NCBI RefSeq assembly: GCF_000719775.1 | Contig: NZ_JOHR01000005.1 | Coordinates: 124,001 to 188,000, forward strand | Direction of reading: 5' to 3' | DNA from: Streptomyces sp. NRRL F-5135 | GTDB lineage: Bacteria; Actinomycetota; Actinomycetes; Streptomycetales; Streptomycetaceae | DNA length: 64,000 nucleotides | In this document: positions 24,648 through 31,700 of the stretch, one piece after another | How the letters are laid out: every line of letters starts with the position of its first letter | Numbering within the stretch: the stretch's first letter is position 1 | Made by a program: the position numbers and the translations under genes | Notes under the pieces: generated by a model | What the model saw: the letters and a program-made list of their open reading frames with translations, nothing else | Told to the model about the DNA's origin: nothing | The model's database searches: none

Positions 24648-25370
24648 ATGCCCAAGACGATCGCGATTTTCGGAGCCGGTTCGGGACTGGGCGCGGCGAC
24701 CGCTCGACGGTTCGGCCGCGAGGGGTACGAAGTGGCGCTCGTCGCCCGCCGTCGGGAACCGCTCGATGAGCTGGTGGCGCAGCTCGGAACCGAGGGGATC
24801 GACGCCGAATCCTTCACCGCCGACCTCTCCGATCCGTCGGTGGTGCCCGGTCTCCTCGAACGGATCACCACCCGCTTCGACCGCATCGACGTCGTGGAAT
24901 ACGCTCCGGTCGGCTCGATGACCGAGTTCATGCTGCCGGCGTCACGGATGAGTGCCGAGTTCCTGCACAAGCACATCAACTTGCTGCTCAACACCCCGGT
25001 CGAGCTCGCACGCGCCGTCGCTCCGCAGATGGCCGAGCGGGGGGATGGCGGCTTCTTGGTCGCCTTGGGCGCCTCCGCCCTGGACGCTTCAGCCGCCCCC
25101 GGCATGAGCGGCGCCCCAAGCGTCGCTGCCGCCACCCGACACTGGGTGCATGCCCTGAACCAAGACCTCGCCGCCACGGGCGTCTACGCCGGTCTGCTCC
25201 TGGTGGCCGCGGTCGTCGACGGCAGCCAGGGGCAGCGCGAGGCGGAAGCGCTCGGTATCGACCTGACAGCGCTCCCCACCGTCGCGCCTGCTGACCTTGC
25301 CGACGCGCACTTCGACCTGTTCACCAAGCGGGACCGCGTGGAGCAGATCGTTCCGCAGAACGCGTCCTGA
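24648..25370 (+). CDS. Atypical short-chain dehydrogenase/reductase-like protein
   Basis: 240 residues. The Rossmann nucleotide-binding start is clear: TIAIFGAGSGLGAATARRFG, with GxxxGxG and VALVARRREP for cofactor choice (basic, NADP-like). However, the SDR catalytic YxxxK is absent. The aligned segment is SGAPSVAAATRHWVHALNQD, with no Tyr or Lys at those places. Related actinobacterial SDR-like proteins share this loss, so the protein may bind NAD(P) without normal dehydrogenase chemistry. ATG 24648 follows AGGTGG. GTG 24636 is an alternative. Control by the divergent TetR is likely. Confidence 0.78.
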   Translation: MPKTIAIFGAGSGLGAATARRFGREGYEVALVARRREPLDELVAQLGTEGIDAESFTADLSDPSVVPGLLERITTRFDRIDVVEYAPVGSMTEFMLPASRMSAEFLHKHINLLLNTPVELARAVAPQMAERGDGGFLVALGASALDASAAPGMSGAPSVAAATRHWVHALNQDLAATGVYAGLLLVAAVVDGSQGQREAEALGIDLTALPTVAPADLADAHFDLFTKRDRVEQIVPQNAS

Positions 25371-25405
25371 CAGGCCGCACCCCCTGCGCCCCGGCCCAGA
25401 GCGAG

Positions 25406-25690
25406 GTGCACCCCACACGGACGCAAGAGCTCGGCACATCCGCCTGGATGCTCACCGAGGCCCGGCGCATCGGAGGTAAGCCCGGCACCGGCCTGAGCGT
25501 TCGGACCGCAGACCTGACCCTGGGGCGCCTGCGCGCCGTGCTCGAACTCGGGATCCGGCGTCAGGTCCTCACCACGAACGTCGCCCAGTACGTGAAGGTC
25601 CCGCGCGCCGCCCGCAAGGAGGCCCTCAGGAAGAAGAAGGAGAGGAAGCCCTGGAACGAGGATGAGGTCAAGACCTTCCTCACGCACTGA
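25406..25690 (+). pseudogene. Tyrosine integrase, N-terminal core-binding fragment
   Basis: About 94 residues of the SAM-like core-binding domain of a phage/AICE integrase: SVRTADLTLGRLRAVLELGI, RRQVLTTNVAQYVKVPRAA, WNEDEVKTFL. The frame stops right where the catalytic domain should begin, so all R-H-R-Y active-site residues are missing here. A matching C-terminal fragment lies 1.45 kb downstream. The two pieces look like the ends of one integrase gene whose middle has been replaced. Confidence 0.72.
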
Positions 25691-26036
25691 ACGGCTGCTG
25701 AGCGGTGGCGACGACACGTCGTCGGCCGCTCTGGCTGCACTCCGCGCCGGCGCTTCTTACGTCGTCTGGGACGGAACGACGTCACCCAAGTCGCTCTCGA
25801 CGGTCTATGGGCGCCGACTCCGTCACGCCCTTCGGAGGGGCATCGAGACCTCCGGCTCGGCCCAGGCCGTGCAATGCCTCGACCTATACGGCCGACCGGT
25901 TCGCCTGGGCCGGATCAGGACTACCGACGGATCGTGGATCTTCATGCTGTTCCTCGACGAGGACGGCAACACGCTGGTGGCATGCACCGGCGTCCGGCAG
26001 ACCCAACCGGGGCCGCCACGACCAGACACCCGCTGA
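25662..26036 (+). CDS. Hypothetical protein within the split integrase
   Basis: 124 residues, unrecognised. Residues of about 15-110 look genuine: SSAALAALRAGASYVVWDGT, VYGRRLRHALRRGIETSG, AVQCLDLYGRPVRLGRI, SWIFMLFLDEDGNTLVACTG. This suggests a small alpha/beta protein. The first 12 residues overlap the integrase remnant in another frame, so the true N-terminus may be lost or the gene truncated. A hairpin at 26045-26077 ends it. Confidence 0.45.
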   Translation: MRSRPSSRTERLLSGGDDTSSAALAALRAGASYVVWDGTTSPKSLSTVYGRRLRHALRRGIETSGSAQAVQCLDLYGRPVRLGRIRTTDGSWIFMLFLDEDGNTLVACTGVRQTQPGPPRPDTR

Positions 26037-26044
26037 AGCTCTGT

Positions 26045-26077
26045 ACCGCCAACACGCTTTCCAAATCTGTTGGCGGT
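26045..26077. terminator. Bidirectional hairpin between convergent genes
   Basis: ACCGCCAACA (26045-26054) pairs perfectly with TGTTGGCGGT (26068-26077) across a 13-base loop. It lies 9 bp after the hypothetical gene and 25 bp after the end of the convergent hydrolase gene. Confidence 0.65.
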
Positions 26078-26101
26078 CCAGCGGACCTCGTGCAGGGGCG
26101 G

Positions 26102-26935
26102 TCACCTGGAACGGATGAACGCGAGGATGTCCGGGTTGAGGACCTCCGGGTGCGTCGACAGCATCCCGTGCGGATAGCCCTCGTAGGACTTGAGGGTCCC
26201 GTTCTTGAGAAGCTTGACCGTCAGGGGTGCCGAGTCGTTGTACGGAACGACCTGGTCGTCGGTTCCGTGCGCGACGAGGACGGGCACCTCGATCTGCTGC
26301 AAGTCCTCGGTGAAGTCGGTCTCGGAGAACGCCGCAACGCACTCATAGTGCGCGTTCGCCGCGCCCATCATGCCCTGGCGCCACCAGTTGTCGATCAAAC
26401 CCTGCGACACCTGCGCCCCGGGACGGTTGAAGCCGTAGAACGGCCCCGAGGGAATATCGATGAACGACTGAGCCCGGTTGCCGGCAACGCCCTCGCGGAA
26501 GCCGTCGAAGACCTCCATCGGCAAGCCGCCCGGGTTGGCCTCCGTCTTCAGCATCAGCGGTGGCACCGCGCCCACCAGGACCGCCTTTGAGACACGGCCG
26601 GGCTTAGCGCGGGCGACGTAGCGGGCGACCTCGCCACCGCCGGTGGAGTGGCCGATGTGCACGGCGCCCCGCAGGTCGAGTGCGTCGGTCAGGGCGGTCA
26701 CGTCCGCGGCGTAGGTGTCCATGTCGTGGCCGGTCGCGGTCTGGGTGGAGCGTCCGTGGCCACGGCGGTCGTGGGCGATGACTCGGTAGCCCTGCGCCAG
26801 GAAGAACAACATCTGATTGTCCCAGTCGTCGGCGCTCAGCGGCCACCCGTGGTGGAAGACGATCGGCTCCCCATCCCGAGGACCCCAGTCCTTGTAGAAG
26901 ATCGTGGTGCCGTCGTCGGTCGTGACCGTACCCAT
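26102..26935 (-). CDS. Alpha/beta hydrolase, cofactor-free chloroperoxidase/arylesterase type
   Basis: 277 residues matching bacterial non-haem haloperoxidases (CPO-L/CPO-T type), which act as esterases and perhydrolases. The nucleophile is Ser97 in GHSTGGG. The acid is Asp in HGTDDQVVP (about residue 226) and the base is His in [21 protein letters not shown] forms the oxyanion region and HDRRGHGRS the conserved loop. ATG 26935 follows GGAGG. It has no operon partner and sits inside the decayed element, between the two integrase fragments, so it may be cargo. Confidence 0.9.
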   Translation of the reverse strand: MGTVTTDDGTTIFYKDWGPRDGEPIVFHHGWPLSADDWDNQMLFFLAQGYRVIAHDRRGHGRSTQTATGHDMDTYAADVTALTDALDLRGAVHIGHSTGGGEVARYVARAKPGRVSKAVLVGAVPPLMLKTEANPGGLPMEVFDGFREGVAGNRAQSFIDIPSGPFYGFNRPGAQVSQGLIDNWWRQGMMGAANAHYECVAAFSETDFTEDLQQIEVPVLVAHGTDDQVVPYNDSAPLTVKLLKNGTLKSYEGYPHGMLSTHPEVLNPDILAFIRSR

Positions 26936-27140
26936 CGCAGATCCTCCGCTCGTCCAGGCGCACCCCAGCCACGGAGCAATGGGTGAGGGGGCACGCGGGA
27001 CTTCACGCCCAGCGGGCGCAGTCCGGATGTATGGCCCACGTTACGCCGTGTCCCTGCGGGCCACATCCGCAGCTTGTCGACGTCCGCCAAATCTCAGAGA
27101 TCGTCTCCAACCGGCTTGATCGTTAGGCTGGCGGCCGTAA

Positions 27141-27317
27141 TGCCGCCACGGCTCGCTCCTGGTCGCCCTGAAGGCGCACCCGAAGGTGGCCCAGCGGATC
27201 CCGCGGCACTCACAGATCGCCATGACGATGGAGGTCTACGCCGAAGCGAGCGAGGAGGCGATCCGCGCGGCGCTCGGGAAGCTGTCCGCGGCCATGGGCG
27301 GCGCCGACTCCGGCTGA
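27141..27317 (+). pseudogene. Tyrosine integrase, C-terminal catalytic fragment
   Basis: About 58 residues: SLLVALKAHPKVAQRIPRHS, QIAMTMEVYAEASEE, then IRAALGKLSAAMG and a stop. This is the integrase C-terminus, with the catalytic H-x-x-R region in HSQIAMTMEVY and nucleophile Tyr in MEVYAEA. It is closed upstream by a TAA (27138) and has no start. It ends 83 bp before the 3' end of tRNA-Arg, the normal place for an integrase beside its attachment site. Confidence 0.78.
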
Positions 27318-27369
27318 CTCGGACCCCGTTGCTGTACTTCGCTGCTGTACGCCCCTGAAACGCAAGAAG

Positions 27370-27387
27370 CCCCGGAGTGATCCGGGG
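27370..27387 (-). terminator. Terminator of tRNA-Arg
   Basis: CCCCGGA and TCCGGGG form a 7-bp stem with loop GTGA, 13 bases beyond the 3' end of the tRNA on the minus strand. Confidence 0.65.
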
Positions 27388-27400
27388 CCTCTAACCTGTG

Positions 27401-27473
27401 TGCACTCGGCAGGATTCGAACCTGCAACCTTCTGATCCGTAGTCAGATGCTCTATCCGTTAAGCTACGAGTGC
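27401..27473 (-). tRNA. tRNA-Arg (anticodon ACG)
   Basis: The 73-base minus-strand sequence folds as a cloverleaf. Acceptor arms are GCACTCG and CGAGTGC with discriminator A. The anticodon stem TCTGA/TCAGA encloses loop CTACGGA, giving anticodon ACG. The T arm is GGTTCGAATCC-like. CCA is not encoded. The integrase remnant next to its 3' end suggests that this tRNA is an attachment site. Confidence 0.95.
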
Positions 27474-27604
27474 TTGGCGTTCCCGGGCTTTTCGGCCCGG
27501 TCGGCGTTGCGGGAACAACATTACATGACCTGCGCCGCCAGGCGAAATCCATTCCCCGAACCCTGGATGACCTGCGAAAACAAGCTTCGAGCGGGGCCTC
27601 ACAC

Positions 27605-27637
27605 AAGGAAGCCCCGGCCGGGGGCCGGGGCTTCCTT
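27605..27637 (-). terminator. Terminator of tRNA-Ser
   Basis: A perfect 15-bp stem, 27605-27619 with 27623-27637, and a GGG loop, lying 10 bases past the 3' end of tRNA-Ser on the minus strand. Confidence 0.85.
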
Positions 27638-27647
27638 GATCTCTGTG

Positions 27648-27738
27648 CGGAGGCGGAGGGATTTGAACCCTCGATGGGCTTTAAGACCCAAACCGCATTA
27701 GCAGTGCGGCGCCATAGACCGGACTAGGCGACGCCTCC
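27648..27738 (-). tRNA. tRNA-Ser (anticodon GCT)
   Basis: A 91-base class II tRNA. Acceptor arms are GGAGGCG and CGCCTCC with discriminator G. The anticodon stem CCGCA/TGCGG encloses CTGCTAA, giving GCT. A long variable arm (GGTCTTAAAGCCC region) precedes the T arm GAGGGTTCAAATCCCTC. CCA is not encoded. Confidence 0.95.
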
Positions 27739-27957
27739 ACGGGTGCCCGCGCTCGCGCGGACGGTGTGCAGATGATGACACAGCAGGGTGCGCTGCGACC
27801 AATCGGTTCTCACGGTACCCGGCAGGTGGGCCGTGGGGCAAAGCACCTCGGGGTGCGCAACCAGCGGGGGTGTGGTCGCGTTAGGGAGGCGGGGCGGCGC
27901 GCCCGGTCGTCCTGGACTGTACAGAAATGTATCGATTGGTATCGATCAGGAGCTTCC

Positions 27958-28452
27958 ATGCCTCTTCGTCTCTCCCTCACCGCCGCCGCCTGTCTTGTCG
28001 CGTCCGCCGCCGTCCTGGGGGCCGCCGGGCCGGTGGCCGCGGACTCGCCGCACGCCGGATCCGGAGCCACCGGGTCCGGGACCACCGAGGGTGTCGGCGG
28101 GGGCGTCGGCGGGGGCGCGCCCAAGGACCGGCTCACCGTCACCGTCCGGGGCAGCGGGGACCGTGCCGCCGACGGGACGTACGAGCTGACCTGCGGGCCG
28201 ACCGGCGGGTCGCATCCCCGGGCCGCCGCCGCGTGCGACCGGCTGGCGAAACTGGCGGGGGAGAAGCGGGACCCGTTCGCGCCGGTGGCCAAGGACGCCA
28301 TGTGCACCATGATCGACGGCGGTCCCGCCACCGCGAAGGTCACCGGCACCTGGCGCGGCCGGGCCGTCAACGCCTCCTTCGACCGGACGAACGGCTGCGA
28401 GATCTCGCGCTGGCAGGCCGTCGAGCCCGTACTGCCCGCCGCCCGGGGGTAA
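27958..28452 (+). CDS. Subtilisin-inhibitor-like (SSI family) secreted protein
   Basis: 164 residues. A Sec signal peptide (about 1-29, ending GPVAADS) precedes a Gly/Thr/Ser-rich spacer and an SSI domain (about 58-160). Four Cys fit the two SSI disulfides: CGPTGGSHPRAAAAC, and MCTM with NGC. The reactive loop MCTM-ID aligns with MCPM-VY of classical SSI, so P1 is Met, which favours subtilisin-like targets; this is inferred by alignment from memory. ATG 27958 follows AGGAG. The domain ends early, without the usual FAF-type tail. It probably restrains secreted proteases around development. Confidence 0.88.
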   Translation: MPLRLSLTAAACLVASAAVLGAAGPVAADSPHAGSGATGSGTTEGVGGGVGGGAPKDRLTVTVRGSGDRAADGTYELTCGPTGGSHPRAAAACDRLAKLAGEKRDPFAPVAKDAMCTMIDGGPATAKVTGTWRGRAVNASFDRTNGCEISRWQAVEPVLPAARG

Positions 28453-28476
28453 CGCGCGGCCACGGCGGAGCGAGCG

Positions 28477-28516
28477 CCCCCGGCGCGGTCCGGCGGGCCC
28501 CCGGCGCGGTCCGGCG
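28477..28516. repeat. 19-bp direct repeat pair in the 28453-28757 gap
   Basis: CCCCCGGCGCGGTCCGGCG occurs at 28477-28495 and 28498-28516, 25 bp after the SSI stop. The 305-bp gap has no other element apart from the promoter at 28669. Confidence 0.6.
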
Positions 28517-28668
28517 CTACGGCGAGCATCGGTACGGCGGGCCCGCGAGCGCGGGTACGGCCGCGTGACCATCCGTATCGGCCCGGCCGCCGCGGGGTCG
28601 CCGGGCCGTCCCGGGCGCGGCGCGGTCCGGCGGCAAACGTCCGCCGTCGCGCCGGGCGTGCCAGCCCT

Positions 28669-28674
28669 TAGACT
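28669..28674 (+). promoter_or_regulatory. Candidate -10 element (TAGACT) for the PAS/receiver gene
   Basis: TAGACT is the Streptomyces vegetative -10 consensus, here 84 bases before the GTG start. The matching -35 position (about 28645-28651) is poor, so an activator may be needed. Confidence 0.4.
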
Positions 28675-28757
28675 CCCTCAAGTGACAGGCCAGGGCCCGG
28701 CGGGCAAGATGGGTGCGGCCGTCCGCACAGTGCAGTAGTCAGGGAGGAAGCGTCGTC

Positions 28758-31700
28758 GTGAGCAGCAGGCCATCCCGGGGCGCTGCTCGCCTCGCGGCGA
28801 TACTCGACGCACTGCCCGACGGCCTGGTGCTCGTCAACGCCAACGGCACGATCGTCAACGCCAACACCATCGCGCTGGAGATGTTCGAGGCGCCCGGCAC
28901 CGCGCTGGTCGGGCGCGGGTTGCTCGATCTGCTGCCCGAGTTCGACTCCAAGCTGATCCCCGGCTCGATGCGCCGCCCCAATGTCGCGGACACCCGGGGG
29001 CGCACGAAGCCGACCCGGATGATGGCGCGACGCACGGACGGCGGTTCGTTCCCCGCCGAAGTCACCAGCGCGAGCCTGGAGGACGGCCGGGACGCGTACA
29101 ACGACCGGCACAGTTTCACCGGCGACGAACTGCTGATGCTGGTCGTCCGGGACCTATCGGGCACCGTCGACACCGAGGCCGAGCTGGCGCGCTCGCAGCG
29201 GCAGACCGAGATGATCCTGCGGGCCGCGTCGGAGGGCGTCGTCGGTACGGACACCGAAGGCCGCGTCGTCCTCGTCAATCCGGCCGCCGCCCAGATCCTC
29301 GGCTTCCGCGCCGGTGACCTCGGCGGCCGGGAGCTGCACCCGCTGGTGCTGCACTCGCGCGCGGACGGCGAACCGTTCCCGTACGAGGACTCGCCGCTGG
29401 CGGACACGCTCAGGTCCGGGCGCAAGCACCGGGTCCGCGGGCAGGTGCTGTGGGCCAAGAACGGCAAGCAGGTGCCCGTCGACCTGACGACCGCGCCGGT
29501 ACGGGACGGGGACCAGCTCGTCGGCGCCGTGATGACCTTCACCGACCGGCGTCCGTACGACGAGCTGGTCGAGAAGCACGATGCCGAGCTGGAGGCCGCG
29601 CGGGAGCGGCACGCGGCGGAACTGACGGAGGCCACGGAACGGCACGCGGCCGAGCTGGCGGAGACCACCGAGCGCCTCACCGGTGAGCTGACCGGGACGA
29701 CCGACCGGCTCACCGCCGAGCTCGCCGAGGCGACCGAGCGCCACGCGGCGGAGCTCGCGGACCGCAGCGACCGGTACGCGGCCGAGATCGAGGAGCTGAC
29801 CGAGCGGTACGACGAGTTGACCGGCCGGCACGAGCAGCTGACCGCCGTGCTCGGCGAGTCGCTGCGCGGGCCGCTGGAGGAACTGCGCGGCGAGCTGGGC
29901 ACGCTCGCCGACGACCCCGCCGGGCAGCTGTGGCCCGAGGCCAACCAGATCCTGCACCACCTGGCGGCCGGTTACTCCCGGATGACGACCCTCGTGGACA
30001 ACGTCCTCGGCTACCAGCGGCTGGACGCCGGCGCGGAAGCGCTGGTCAAGACGAACGTGCTGCTCGACCAGGTGGTGGCGGCCGGTGTGGAGGGCGCGGT
30101 CGAGCTGATCGGCCCCGGCCGGGCGCAGTTCGCGGTGCACGCCCCGCCGATCGAGGCCGAGGCGGACCCGGGCCGGCTGGCGACGGCGCTCGCGCACCTG
30201 GTGGCCGATGTGGCCGGGGTCGACTCGACGGGCCGGACCCGCGCGCTGCCCGGCGGCGGGTACGTCGACTCGACGATCGTGGTGGCGGCGGCGCAGCGCG
30301 GACAGGTCGTACGGATCGAGGTGCGCGGGCCGTTCGCGGGCGGCGATCCGGTGCACGAGCCGATCGTGCGCGGGATCGTACGGGCGCACGGCGGGGTGCT
30401 CCAGACGCACGAGGTGCCGGGCACGGGCGGCAGCGCGTACGTACTGGAACTGCCGCTGGGCGAGGGGGCCGGTACGGTCCCGGCGCCCGCCGCGGCACCC
30501 GCGGACCCGGGTGCGGCCGAGGTCCCGGCATCGCCCGGCCAGGCACCCGGCGGACCCGCGGGGCAGCACGGCCCCCGGACGGGCGGCGGGCGGCGGCGCG
30601 CGCGGCGGGCGTCCACGGACGCGTTCCTGGAAGGACCGGGAGGACAGGTCGGGCCGGGAGGACCGGGAGGACCGGGAGAGGACACCGCCGATCAGCAGCC
30701 GACGGGCCGGCGCCGGGCCAGGGCCGCCGCCCCGGACGGCGAGCCCGTCGCCGGCGTCGGCGCGTCTTCCGAAGGTGGCTCCCAGGGGCTGATTCCCGCG
30801 CAGGGTGTCGGACCGGGCGTGGATACGGGTGGTACAGGCACGGCTACGGGCCCTGTCGGCGGTACGGACTCCACCCTCGGCGCGGGACCGGGCGCCGGGG
30901 GCGGCACCGGTCGCCGGCGCGGCCGGCCCAGCCCGGCCGAGGAGTCCGTGCCGCCCGGCACCAACGCCGTCTCCCCCTTCGCACTGCCCCCCGCCCCGTC
31001 CTCGTCGGCGTCCGAGGGAGCGGTCGTCACCGCCGCCGAAGGCGCGGCGGCGGCCGGGCGGCCGGCGCTCGGCCGAGCCGTACCTCCGCAGGGCGTTCCC
31101 CCGGAGGCGGCATCCGGCGGGACGGGACGCCGGGCCCGGCGCATGGGGCAGAACGCGCTGCCCGCGCTGCCCGCCGGGCCGGTGGCACCCTTCGCCGAGG
31201 CACCGCCGGTGGGGGCCGTGGCCCCGGAGGGCGCGGCGGGGCCGGCCGAACCGGTCCGTATGAGCGGGGTACCCGGGGCCGCCGGGGGCCCCGACGCGCC
31301 CGCGCCCGGCGCTCCCCAGCTGCTGCCGGCCGGTGGAGCGGGAGGTGCGGGGGGTGCGGTACGGATCGCCCCGGCAGCCGGACAACCCCAGGCACCACGG
31401 CAGCCCCTCGACCCCCGGCAGTCCCAGGACCCCCAGCGCTTCGACCCGCGGCAGCGTCTGGACCCGCGGCGGGTCCAGGCACAGGCCCCGAGCCCGAGCC
31501 CGATCCCGCTGCCGGCGCCCGTCCAAAGTGGGGCGCAGCCGCAGGCTCAGGGGCAGGGACAAGGGCAGGGACAGGGACAGGGACAAGGGCAGGCTCAGCC
31601 GCACGGCCATGCGCCGGTCCCCGCGCCGCCACAGCCCGTTCCCGCGTCCGCCGCCGCCGTTCAGTCACAGCCCGGCGGGCGCCGGGCGCGGCGCGCCCTG

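Noticed and set aside
26102..26935. True haem or vanadium haloperoxidase
   Set aside because: The sequence is an alpha/beta hydrolase with a Ser-Asp-His triad, so the peroxidase name is historical.
19763..27400. Second attachment-site copy of the tRNA-Arg 3' end
   Set aside because: I looked for a repeat of the tRNA 3' segment on the left side of the accessory region and found none by eye. The element border stays undefined.
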